A DNA stretch of 10,394 nt from an uncultured Eubacteriaceae bacterium. GTDB lineage: Bacteria; Bacillota; Clostridia; Oscillospirales; Acutalibacteraceae. The position numbers and the translations under genes were made by a program. The stretch spans positions 1 to 10,394 of the forward strand of contig CALCVR010000182.1 in NCBI GenBank assembly GCA_937905915.1, in the 5' to 3' direction. Shown here piece by piece: positions 1-6,052 of the stretch. Position 1 is the stretch's first letter, and each line of letters begins with the position of its first letter. The notes beneath the pieces are model-generated. The model searched no databases. It had not been told where the DNA came from and worked only from the letters and a program-made list of their open reading frames with translations.

Positions 1-1466
1 GTACCGGTGGTTTGCTTGCCAAACGCATTGTGGATATTCCAGGCGCTTCCAAGGTGATGGAATGTAGTTTTGTGACCTATTCGGATGAGAAAAAGACCAA
101 ACTATTAGGCGTCCCGCCTAAGCTGCTAAAGAAGTATACCGCCGTCAGCCAGGAGGCAGCTTGTTCCATGGCCATGGGTGTCCGCCGTGCAGCGCGGTCG
201 GACTTGGGTGTCAGCATCACAGGGTATGCCGGCCCCGAAGGAGGGCCCAACGGCGAACCGGCCGGATCGGTGTGGATTGCCTTGACCGATGAGGAACGCA
301 TTTGGACGCGGCATATTAGCGTAGCCGGCGCCAGCCGGTCGTATGTGCGGCACGTGGCGGCATCTCATGCTTTGGACATGGTGCGCCTTTATTTGGTGGA
401 CGATGTGGATTTCATGGGCAACTGCATGCCTTTGAAAAAGAAGGGCAAAAACAAGAAATTTGTCAAATGCATTACCCCCTTACCGGTCCCTACCGGGAGA
501 GGTCCTAAGAAAAAGGGCCTTCAGAAGATTCTTCCGTGGAAGGGGGATTCCGCTGGGCAGGTGTTTAGCAAACTGCTTTTCTTGATAGCGCTCCTTGCAT
601 TTTTAGGATCGGCAGGATGGCTTTTGTACGACCAAGTCTATGTGCCGTGGAAAGCCAATTCCGCCTATGACAACTTGTCCGACCTCTATGGGGAGACCGC
701 CCAGGTGGAGCAGCCTGAAACCCCGTGGTGGGATGTGTTTAACTTGACCAGCCGGCCCCAGCCGTCGGAAGATGTATCCACGCCGGAAGGAGTGCCGGAC
801 TCCTTTGCAAAGCTCTATGCCCTGAATCCTGACGTTAAGGGTTGGGTACAAATTGAAAATACCGGTTTGAATTATCCAGTGGTTCAGGCCGGTGACAACG
901 ACTACTATCTTTATAAAGATTTTTACGGCAATTATAGTAAATACGGCACCCCCTTCTTTGACTACCGCAATAAATTGGATGGTACCGATCGGAATATTAT
1001 TGTATACGGCCATCGCCTCATTAACGGCCAGATGTTTGGCGCCTTGGAGAACTATAAAACCCTTAAATACTACAAAAATCATCCGATGATCCAGATGGAT
1101 ACCTTGGATGAGGAAAACCAGTGGAAGATTTTTTCGGTTTTTTATGCCAGCACCTTGCCGGAGCACGCCCCTAATTTCGATTATCTACGTACCGACTTTA
1201 GCTCGGACGGCGACTTCCTCACCTTTGTGGACGAACTGAGAGAGCGTTCCCTTTACGACATTCCGGTAGACGTCCAAGGCGACGATCAAATCGTCATGTT
1301 GTCCTCCTGCTCGCACATTTTTAAAGATGCCCGTGTTGTGGCGGTGGGACGAAAAGTGCGTCCCGGCGAGGATGCCAGTGTGGATGTATCCAAGGCCACC
1401 GTCAATGAGGACTGCCTCATGCCGGAGATTTGGTACAAAGAGCATCCAGAGGTACCGCACCCGTAA
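1..1466 (+). CDS. CinA/PncC-type amidohydrolase domain fused to class B sortase (5' partial)
   Basis: The frame is open from base 3 and starts upstream of the window. The first visible residues, TGGLLAKRI, match the substrate-loop region of the CinA C-terminal (PncC, NMN deamidase) domain. Counting from the TTG at 12, residues 20-90 carry further CinA signatures: a VTYSDEKK segment, LLGVPPKLLKKYTAVSQEA, and the glycine-rich stretch GYAGPEGG (71-78). The CinA part ends near residue 134. A lysine/arginine-rich linker (about 142-172) and one membrane helix (about 187-206) follow, then a class B sortase domain (about 265-448) with catalytic His334, Cys433 (in LSSC) and Arg441. The basic linker predicts a cytoplasmic CinA domain and an extracellular sortase. 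Sortase B enzymes attach surface proteins to the wall or build pili. There is no stop, and no good ribosome binding site, between the two halves, so I read one fusion protein. A separate sortase starting at ATG 414 or 426 is possible but weakly supported. Both domain assignments are strong; whether a molybdopterin-binding CinA N-terminus precedes cannot be seen. Confidence 0.87.
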   Translation, partial: TGGLLAKRIVDIPGASKVMECSFVTYSDEKKTKLLGVPPKLLKKYTAVSQEAACSMAMGVRRAARSDLGVSITGYAGPEGGPNGEPAGSVWIALTDEERIWTRHISVAGASRSYVRHVAASHALDMVRLYLVDDVDFMGNCMPLKKKGKNKKFVKCITPLPVPTGRGPKKKGLQKILPWKGDSAGQVFSKLLFLIALLAFLGSAGWLLYDQVYVPWKANSAYDNLSDLYGETAQVEQPETPWWDVFNLTSRPQPSEDVSTPEGVPDSFAKLYALNPDVKGWVQIENTGLNYPVVQAGDNDYYLYKDFYGNYSKYGTPFFDYRNKLDGTDRNIIVYGHRLINGQMFGALENYKTLKYYKNHPMIQMDTLDEENQWKIFSVFYASTLPEHAPNFDYLRTDFSSDGDFLTFVDELRERSLYDIPVDVQGDDQIVMLSSCSHIFKDARVVAVGRKVRPGEDASVDVSKATVNEDCLMPEIWYKEHPEVPHP

Positions 1467-1560
1467 AAAGGTTGCGGCCTCTTTACCATAGACCCTTGGG
1501 ATGGAGGGAATCCATCCGGTCAGTCGCAACATCCTGACCTAAAAGAAAACTACGGAGGAA
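1467..1560 (+). promoter_or_regulatory. Candidate preQ1 riboswitch (pseudoknotted leader) upstream of queT
   Basis: The short gap between the sortase stop and queT is highly structured. GGTCAG (1518-1523) pairs with CTGACC (1534-1539) to make a hairpin. Its loop contains CGCAAC (1525-1530), an exact complement of GTTGCG at 1471-1476 outside the hairpin, so the two form an H-type pseudoknot. Between them GATGGA (1500-1505) pairs with TCCATC (1511-1516). AAAG (1467-1470) can also pair with CTTT (1481-1484). CCTC (1478-1481) can pair with GAGG of the Shine-Dalgarno (1555-1558), suggesting translational control. QueT-family transporters are known to be controlled by preQ1 riboswitches, and class III is described from clostridia as a loop-to-outside pseudoknot. 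The architecture fits class III best, but this was not matched to a covariance model. Confidence 0.6.
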
Positions 1561-1567
1561 TGTCATC

Positions 1568-2107
1568 ATGAGAGAAAATGTATCCCTGCGCCGGTTGTCG
1601 GAGGGTGCGGTCATCGCCGCGCTGTATACTGTCCTAACGGTGGGATTATCCCCCATTAGCTATGGTTTGTTCCAATGCCGGATATCCGAAGCCCTAACCA
1701 TTTTGCCCGCCTTTACCCCGTCGGCCATTCCAGGCCTGGCGGTAGGCTGCCTCATTTCCAACACTATCGGCCTGGCCATGGGCCTCAATGTGGCTGGTCC
1801 ACTGGACATCGTATTGGGCACGGCGGCCACTTTATTGGCAGCCCTTTGCAGCTATGCCCTGCGGAATGTCCGCTTTAAGGATGTACCTGTGTTGTCGGTT
1901 TTGCCGCCGGTGCTGTTTAATGCGGTGATCATCGGCGCGGAACTTTCGGTGGCCTTTAATCATCCTTTGTGGTTGAGCATGCTTGTGGAAGTAGGCGCTG
2001 GCGAATTGGCGGCCTGCTTGGTATTGGGTGTGCCGCTTGCCACGGTGTTGGTTAAGACAGGAGTCGGCCAGCGGATCTTTGGTCAGAGCACTGTAAAACG
2101 AATTTAA
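1568..2107 (+). CDS. queT: QueT family queuosine precursor transporter
   Basis: This 179-residue, very hydrophobic protein has several predicted membrane helices and the look of the QueT family (COG4708/DUF988). Recognisable segments are an N-terminal LSEGAVIAALYTVLTV helix, the SEALTILPAFTPSAIPGLAVG stretch split across about residues 37-60, the GPLDIVLGTAATLLAAL helix, and a PVLFNAVIIGAELS helix. QueT proteins are proposed substrate-binding S components of ECF transporters that import preQ1, preQ0 or queuine for tRNA queuosine modification. No energising EcfA/EcfT genes are present here, so a shared housekeeping ECF module would be needed. The start is set by GGAGG (1554-1558), 9 bases before ATG 1568. 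The pseudoknotted leader just upstream supports the assignment. Length is close to family norm. Confidence 0.88.
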   Translation: MRENVSLRRLSEGAVIAALYTVLTVGLSPISYGLFQCRISEALTILPAFTPSAIPGLAVGCLISNTIGLAMGLNVAGPLDIVLGTAATLLAALCSYALRNVRFKDVPVLSVLPPVLFNAVIIGAELSVAFNHPLWLSMLVEVGAGELAACLVLGVPLATVLVKTGVGQRIFGQSTVKRI

Positions 2108-2116
2108 CACGTGATC

Positions 2117-2150
2117 CTTTTGCCGGACCAAGTAAGGAGTTCGGCCAAAG
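2117..2150 (+). repeat. Hairpin just after the queT stop
   Basis: GCCGGAC (2122-2128) pairs with GTTCGGC (2139-2145), with one G-U wobble and a 10-base loop. The stem continues past a 1x1 mismatch as CTTT (2117-2120) with AAAG (2147-2150). No T-run follows, so it is not a classic intrinsic terminator. It may stabilise the queT 3' end or be part of the leader of the next gene. The rest of 2151-2200 is purine-rich with only imperfect inverted symmetry. Confidence 0.4.
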
Positions 2151-2201
2151 AACCATAACCCTTATTTCCCGGAAAAGAAAAGGGAAAACAAAGGAAAAAA
2201 G

Positions 2202-2238
2202 CCCGCCGGCCCGGATGTTGGGGGCCTGGCGGGTTTTT
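2202..2238 (+). terminator. Intrinsic terminator / possible attenuator between queT and the QueG-like gene
   Basis: CCCGCC (2202-2207) pairs with GGCGGG (2228-2233). The stem continues as GGCCC (2208-2212) with GGGCC (2222-2226), with T2227 bulged. TTTTT follows at 2234-2238. This is a strong GC-rich intrinsic terminator. Its T-run ends only 33 bases before the proposed start of the next gene, leaving little room for a promoter. Read-through or attenuation is therefore plausible. Confidence 0.8.
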
Positions 2239-2255
2239 CTGTATCCAATCCATGG

Positions 2256-2274
2256 AAAGGAGGAACCTACCATA
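2256..2274 (+). promoter_or_regulatory. Shine-Dalgarno deciding a non-AUG (AUA) start
   Basis: AAAGGAGG at 2256-2263 is a near-perfect Shine-Dalgarno. The codon 8 bases downstream that lies in the QueG-like reading frame is ATA (2272-2274), and the next is ATC. The nearby ATG at 2252 is in another frame. The only upstream in-frame ATG (2215) lies in the terminator loop without a ribosome binding site. The signal therefore points to AUA initiation. Confidence 0.55.
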
Positions 2275-3096
2275 ATCCAGTTTAACGAGCTGATCCATTT
2301 GCTTCAGGGCACAGGGACAGACGTCTGGGGCTGCTGTGCTTTTGACCAAGTAGCCGGGAATCTCCTGCCCTGCCGCGCACAAAAGAGGCTCATGGAAGGG
2401 GCGCGGTCCATATTAATCGGGATGTTCCCTTACTTTGTAAATGGGGAAAAGGGCAATCTCTGTCAGTATGCCAGGGTACCCGATTACCATCATGTGGTGG
2501 GCGGGCTGCTTCAGAAAGCTGCCTGTCTCCTAAAAGAAAACTATCCTTCTTTTTCATTTGAGCCCTTTGTAGATAATTCTCCCATTCCAGAGGTGCGGAC
2601 AGCGGCCTTGGCCGGACTGGGAGTAATCGGGGATAACGGTTTGCTCATTCATCCGAAATACGGCTCTTGGTGCGTCATTGGGGAGATCGTCACCGACCTG
2701 CCGGTGATTCCGGCCAGAGGAGAACCTGTTCACTGCATGCACTGCGGCGCTTGCCGGAGGGCGTGTCCAGGAGGGGCGCTGGAGGAGAACCTATTTATAC
2801 GGGACAAATGCTTATCCCATATCACCCAAAAGAAGAAAGGGCTTACCCCGGAAGAGGAACAAAAGATTGCACAAAATGGCCTGTGCTGGGGATGCGATAC
2901 CTGCCAGACGGTGTGTCCATATAATCAAACGGTGAAGATCAATCCTATCCCTGCCTTTGCAGAATGTTATGCTTCCTCCTATCCTGTAGAAGAAGTAGAG
3001 ATTCCTAGAGCTTGGGAATGGAGAGGGAAGGCGGTGATAGAACGGAATCTTGGTATAATCCTGGCAAAAAAAGGTCATACTAAGCCTACAAAATAG
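2272..3096 (+). CDS. QueG-like epoxyqueuosine reductase family iron-sulfur protein
   Basis: About 274 residues from the AUA start. It belongs to COG1600 (QueG, DUF1730 plus double 4Fe-4S domain), whose founding member reduces epoxyqueuosine in tRNA to queuosine using cobalamin. With AUA as residue 1, visible features are a YARVPDYHHVV segment (66-76), a D101NSPIPE segment, an AGLGVIGDNGLLI segment and YGSWCVIGEIVTDL. Two ferredoxin-type CxxCxxCxxxCP clusters follow, at C155/158/161/165 and C205/208/211/215, with a further C180. It is shorter than E. coli QueG (about 380 residues) and lacks the C-terminal HEAT-like region, as in many clostridial homologues. The expected GLGWIGKNT motif reads GLGVIGDNG. 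Location behind queT supports a queuosine role, but short paralogues may have other substrates, so I give no gene symbol. The start is discussed in the Shine-Dalgarno entry. Confidence 0.8.
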   Translation: MIQFNELIHLLQGTGTDVWGCCAFDQVAGNLLPCRAQKRLMEGARSILIGMFPYFVNGEKGNLCQYARVPDYHHVVGGLLQKAACLLKENYPSFSFEPFVDNSPIPEVRTAALAGLGVIGDNGLLIHPKYGSWCVIGEIVTDLPVIPARGEPVHCMHCGACRRACPGGALEENLFIRDKCLSHITQKKKGLTPEEEQKIAQNGLCWGCDTCQTVCPYNQTVKINPIPAFAECYASSYPVEEVEIPRAWEWRGKAVIERNLGIILAKKGHTKPTK

Positions 3097-3118
3097 ACTT
3101 TGCGCAGGAGGGAAACGT

Positions 3119-3532
3119 ATGGCTTATGTCAGTGAAGTGATGAACACCAGGGTAGTGTCTGTCCCGTCTCATGAGCAAATTACAAAGGCCGCTCAGCTTA
3201 TGAGCCAACACAATATTGGATCCATCCCAGTTGTGGATAACGGTCAGATCAAGGGCATGCTGACCGATCGGGATATTGTGTTGCGATGTGTGGCCCAAGG
3301 CAAGGACCCAAGCCATGTCAAGGCAGGGGATATCATGACCACAGGGACGGTTTATATCACCCCGCATCAGTCGGTAGACGACGCGGTGAGGATGATGTCT
3401 TACGAGCAAATCCGCCGTCTTCCCGTGGTAGAGGACGGCAAATTAGCGGGTATTATCAGTTTAGCCGATTTGGCCCGTATGAGGGATCACACCGAAGTAG
3501 CCCAGGCGATTTGCGAGATCAGCAAACCATAA
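3119..3532 (+). CDS. Two-CBS-domain protein
   Basis: A 137-residue cytoplasmic protein made almost entirely of a tandem CBS pair (Bateman module). CBS1 covers about residues 7-56 and includes HNIGSIPVVDNGQIKGMLTDRDIV. CBS2 covers about 71-121 and includes IRRLPVVEDGKLAGIISLADL. CBS pairs bind adenosine nucleotides such as AMP, ATP or SAM and act as energy or ligand sensors, often in trans when they stand alone as here. No catalytic or DNA-binding domain is attached. AGGAGGG (3106-3112) lies 6 bases before ATG 3119. The gene starts 22 bases after the QueG-like stop and is probably co-transcribed with it. A strong terminator follows. The target cannot be told from the sequence. Confidence 0.92.
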   Translation: MAYVSEVMNTRVVSVPSHEQITKAAQLMSQHNIGSIPVVDNGQIKGMLTDRDIVLRCVAQGKDPSHVKAGDIMTTGTVYITPHQSVDDAVRMMSYEQIRRLPVVEDGKLAGIISLADLARMRDHTEVAQAICEISKP

Positions 3533-3560
3533 TAAAATAAACTTAGTGACAGAGGCAACA

Positions 3561-3606
3561 AAAGAGCTGGATTGACCTTATTGGATCAATCCAGCTCTTT
3601 TATCAA
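3561..3606 (+). terminator. Strong intrinsic terminator, probably bidirectional
   Basis: AAAGAGCTGGATTGA (3561-3575) pairs perfectly over 15 bp with TCAATCCAGCTCTTT (3586-3600). The T-rich run continues to TTAT. On the - strand the hairpin is followed by TTTTGTTG. It can thus end both the CBS gene and the convergent DUF3784 gene. Confidence 0.88.
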
Positions 3607-3651
3607 TTATTTTCGTTAACTCTAGCAGCTTTTCAGAGCGACTTAAAAATA

Positions 3652-4002
3652 TCACTGCTGCTTTAAACGTCTAGAACGAGCTTTCCGTGCGGCGTCCCTG
3701 CGATAATAGTTTAAACCGCCCCGTTTGTCAAAGAGGACGGCGCACACAACAAGATAGATGACATAAAGGAGTACCAGCAAAGCGATCCAAACATCTTGTT
3801 TTAACAAAAAGTAGGACAAAAGCCAAATCACATCCAAAGGGAGGAGGATGTAAGCGCCAAAATCATGGCACATGGATTTGGTGCGATACTGAGCTTGTTC
3901 CTCTTTTGGGAGACTATTGAAACCAATAAGAAGAAAGGTTCCTCTCCCGGTAAGAAAAAACAGGGTAAATAAAAGAAAAACAACTAATAAAATCCAGGCC
4001 AT
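3652..4002 (-). CDS. DUF3784 family small membrane protein
   Basis: A 116-residue protein with three predicted membrane helices (about 2-18, 48-68 and 70-91) and a strongly basic C-terminal tail (about 93-116). Between helices 1 and 2 it carries GRGTFLLIGFNSLPKEEQAQY, a characteristic DUF3784 loop (glycine-rich, then LI-G-(F/Y)-N followed by KEE and a Tyr). DUF3784 proteins are small integral membrane proteins of unknown function, common in Firmicutes. AAAGGAGA lies about 8 bases before the ATG. A promoter-like pair sits about 100 bases upstream, and the gene converges on the terminator at 3561-3606. It appears monocistronic. No function can be given. Confidence 0.8.
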   Translation of the reverse strand: MAWILLVVFLLFTLFFLTGRGTFLLIGFNSLPKEEQAQYRTKSMCHDFGAYILLPLDVIWLLSYFLLKQDVWIALLVLLYVIYLVVCAVLFDKRGGLNYYRRDAARKARSRRLKQQ

Positions 4003-4099
4003 TTTGAAGTCTCCTTTTTCAAAAAGTCGTCAATGGCGGTTACGCCCAGCGGATAAACAGCTTTTTTCACGAAGGACGAAAAGATTGGAAATAAAAACT

Positions 4100-4128
4100 A
4101 TTATACAAGATTTTTCGACAAAAGTCCA
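4100..4128 (-). promoter_or_regulatory. Sigma-A-type promoter for the DUF3784 gene
   Basis: On the - strand TGGACT (4123-4128) is followed after 17 bases by a perfect TATAAT (4100-4105). This would give a leader of about 90 bases before the ATG at 4002. In that leader GGCG/CGCC around 4035-4046 can form a 4-bp hairpin. I see nothing else in the 4003-4181 gap and no clear terminator behind the TetR gene. Confidence 0.5.
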
Positions 4129-4181
4129 TTGGCAAACCGTGAACAAGACCTGCCTAATTCAAAAGAAATCTTAAAACAGCA

Positions 4182-4763
4182 CTATCTTTTTTGCTGAAGG
4201 AAGCCGATGCCAAACATCATAATGGATTCCGCCATAGAGGCCATCTCTTCCGCGCTTGTAGCCATCCCTTCGCTAAGCCATTTTTCCAGTAGGCCAATGC
4301 ATCCGGAACTGACGAAAGCATAGTAGTATTCGATTTGCTTGGCCGTGGCGCCTGCAAAAAAACGCATGTAGGTTTCCACACATTTTTCCCGGCCGATATT
4401 GATGAGCCGGGCGGCAAATTCCTTATCGCCAAAAGGGCCTAACGTGACGGTGCATAAATCGGCATTGTCCTTGAGGCATTGAAAAATGCTGGTAGTGATT
4501 TTAAGAGGGGTCAAATCCTTGTCGTCCAGATCTAGAAGGGGTTTTAACGCCTCCAAGAAATCCTTCATCATATCCGACTCCATCTTATTGAGCAAATCAT
4601 AGATGTCGGTATAATGGGAATAAAAAGTGCCCCGATTGATGCCGGCATGGGTACAGAGCTCCTTGATGGAGATGCTTTGGATGGGTTTTTGCCGCAGCAA
4701 ATCGGTAAAAGCTTTGCGGATCAGCATTTTGGTGACGCGAGTACGATGATCTCCCTGTCTCAT
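4182..4763 (-). CDS. TetR/AcrR family transcriptional repressor
   Basis: A 193-residue protein from ATG 4763, preceded by AGGAGGG about 6 bases upstream; the open frame extends further but without start signals. The N-terminal DNA-binding domain (about 8-55) has the TetR pattern: TKMLIRKAFTDLL for helix 1, then SISIKELCTHAGINRGTFYS, a typical TetR helix-turn-helix, then HYTDIYDLL. The remaining 140 residues are the ligand-binding/dimer region, of the kind common in clostridial TetR proteins with a TetR_C_8-like C-terminus; its ligand is unknown. It is divergent from the epimerase gene. A perfect palindrome in the shared region overlaps its own likely -35, suggesting autoregulation and control of the neighbour. 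Family assignment is firm; the target is inferred. Confidence 0.92.
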   Translation of the reverse strand: MRQGDHRTRVTKMLIRKAFTDLLRQKPIQSISIKELCTHAGINRGTFYSHYTDIYDLLNKMESDMMKDFLEALKPLLDLDDKDLTPLKITTSIFQCLKDNADLCTVTLGPFGDKEFAARLINIGREKCVETYMRFFAGATAKQIEYYYAFVSSGCIGLLEKWLSEGMATSAEEMASMAESIMMFGIGFLQQKR

Positions 4764-4786
4764 AGACAACCCTCCTAAATGGCAAG

Positions 4787-4816
4787 ATTTTATGAACGGC
4801 CTTTGGTAATCAACAA
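4787..4816 (-). promoter_or_regulatory. Possible TetR gene promoter
   Basis: On the - strand TTGTTG (4811-4816) and TAAAAT (4787-4792) are separated by 18 bases. The predicted transcript start is close to the ribosome binding site, giving a short leader. The -35 lies inside the 4810-4826 palindrome. Confidence 0.4.
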
Positions 4817-4826
4817 AGTTTGTTGA
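4810..4826. promoter_or_regulatory. Perfect 8-1-8 palindrome, candidate TetR operator
   Basis: TCAACAAAGTTTGTTGA is a perfect inverted repeat around a central G. It lies between the divergent TetR and epimerase genes and overlaps the proposed -35 of the TetR gene. Size and position fit a TetR-family operator. It sits about 40 bases upstream of the epimerase -35. Confidence 0.6.
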
Positions 4827-4865
4827 AAATGTTGGATATCGTCTCAATTCCCTTGGAAGTGCCCA

Positions 4866-4894
4866 TTGAAGACCCATGACAAAAAAATTATAAT
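4866..4894 (+). promoter_or_regulatory. Sigma-A promoter for the epimerase gene
   Basis: TTGAAG (4866-4871) is followed after exactly 17 bases by a perfect TATAAT (4889-4894). Predicted transcription starts near 4901, about 50 bases before the ATG at 4953. Confidence 0.65.
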
Positions 4895-4952
4895 ACAATT
4901 AGAGATGAAATTCAACACCGTGTGTATTATCAAAAAGAGGTGTCTAATTTAT

Positions 4953-5957
4953 ATGAAGAAAGTGTTTATTGTCACCGGCGCCACAGGCCATCTGGGAAGC
5001 ACTATAATCCGGATGCTGAGGCAGAAAGGCGAAGAGGTACGAGGCCTTATTCTCCCAAATCAGCAGGCTGAAGACTGTGATAACGTCCACTATGTCAAAG
5101 GGGATGTGCGCTATATAGATACCATGCGCCCGCTCTTTGAAGACATCCAAAGATCAAAAATTATCGTGATCCATACAGCTGGTATTGTAGACATCGGAGA
5201 AAAGATATCGCCTATGCTCTATGACGTCAATGTAGTGGGAACAAAGCAGGTCATTAAATTGTGCCGTGAGTATCAAGTGGAGAGATTGGTGTATGTCAGT
5301 TCTGTCCATGCCATTCCGGAAAAAGACAAGACCTGTGTCCTGCAAGAGGTTGGCCATTTCTCGGCAGAGGATGTAGTGGGGGGATATGCCAAAACCAAGG
5401 CCGAAGCTACGCAGGCAGTATTGGATGCATCTGCGCAAGGACTTAATACTGTGGTAGTGCATCCCTCCGGCATTTTAGGGCCTTATGATAACTCTGGAAA
5501 TCATCTGGTCCAGATGGTAAGCGATTATATACGTGGTCTGCTACCAGCTTGTGTTCATGGCGGATATGATTTCGTAGATGTGCGGGATGTAGCAAAAGGG
5601 TGTTTACTGGCGGCAGAAAAGGGGAAAAGCGGCCAGTGTTACATTTTGTCCAACCGGCATTATGAGATTAAAGATGTACTCCAAATGGTGCGTCTGGTAG
5701 CGGGGGGAAGACGGTTGCTAGTATTGCCCATGTGGATGGCCAAAGCGGCGGCTCCCATGATGCAGTGGTATGCTAAGCGTAAAAAAGAGCGTCCTTTGTA
5801 TACGAGATATTCTCTTTATACCCTCAAGAGTAACGACAAATTTTCCCATGATAAAGCCACAAGTGAACTGGGCTATCGACCGCGGGATTTATTCCAGACC
5901 ATCCGGGATACGGTGCTGTGGATGCAAAAAGGAAACAAAGTCCCTCTCCCTGCATAA
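4953..5957 (+). CDS. NAD(P)-dependent epimerase/reductase, extended SDR family
   Basis: A 334-residue Rossmann-fold enzyme of the extended short-chain dehydrogenase/reductase group, close in style to dihydroflavonol-4-reductase-like and sugar epimerase proteins. It shows the N-terminal nucleotide-binding GATGHLG (9-15), VSSVHA with the active-site Ser (116/117), and the catalytic Y145xxxK149 in GGYAKTKAEA. An HPSGILGPYD segment and an FVDVRDVAKG segment typical of the family follow. The start ATG 4953 is chosen because the Rossmann strand KKVFIVTGATG begins immediately after it. AGAGG lies 12 bases upstream, and the promoter TATAAT lies downstream of the earlier in-frame TTG at 4866. No signal peptide is seen; it should be cytoplasmic. 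The substrate cannot be told. Divergence from a TetR gene suggests inducible expression. Confidence 0.88.
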   Translation: MKKVFIVTGATGHLGSTIIRMLRQKGEEVRGLILPNQQAEDCDNVHYVKGDVRYIDTMRPLFEDIQRSKIIVIHTAGIVDIGEKISPMLYDVNVVGTKQVIKLCREYQVERLVYVSSVHAIPEKDKTCVLQEVGHFSAEDVVGGYAKTKAEATQAVLDASAQGLNTVVVHPSGILGPYDNSGNHLVQMVSDYIRGLLPACVHGGYDFVDVRDVAKGCLLAAEKGKSGQCYILSNRHYEIKDVLQMVRLVAGGRRLLVLPMWMAKAAAPMMQWYAKRKKERPLYTRYSLYTLKSNDKFSHDKATSELGYRPRDLFQTIRDTVLWMQKGNKVPLPA

Positions 5958-5972
5958 TAAGATAGATATGAT

Positions 5973-6007
5973 AAAAAGGTCATGGTTTTAAAACCATGAC
6001 CTTTTTT
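5973..6007. terminator. Bidirectional terminator between convergent epimerase and guaA genes
   Basis: A perfect 34-base palindrome: AAAAAGGTCATGGTTTT (5973-5989) directly abuts its complement (5990-6006). T6 follows on the + strand and T5 on the - strand. It can terminate both convergent genes. Confidence 0.9.
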
Positions 6008-6052
6008 CTCTCTCTTAGCTTAATTATCTTTTGAAAAGAGACAACGTCACTA

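Noticed and set aside
603..1166. 187-codon open frame on the - strand
   Set aside because: It lies wholly within the sortase coding region, has no family resemblance and no ribosome binding site; the + strand reading is firmly identified.
2215..2271. In-frame ATG at 2215 as the start of the QueG-like gene
   Set aside because: It lies in the loop of the terminator, has no Shine-Dalgarno, and the 19 extra residues do not resemble the family N-terminus.
3917..4174. 85-codon + strand open frame across the DUF3784 start and the gap
   Set aside because: It overlaps an identified gene on the other strand, its codons are lysine-rich from AT-rich intergenic DNA, and no ribosome binding site is seen.
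4764..4898. N-terminal extension of the TetR frame to 4898
   Set aside because: It would cover the intergenic promoter and operator region, while ATG 4763 has a good ribosome binding site and the usual TetR N-terminus.
4866..4952. TTG start at 4866 for the epimerase
   Set aside because: It coincides with the -35 of the promoter; the Rossmann fold begins at ATG 4953.
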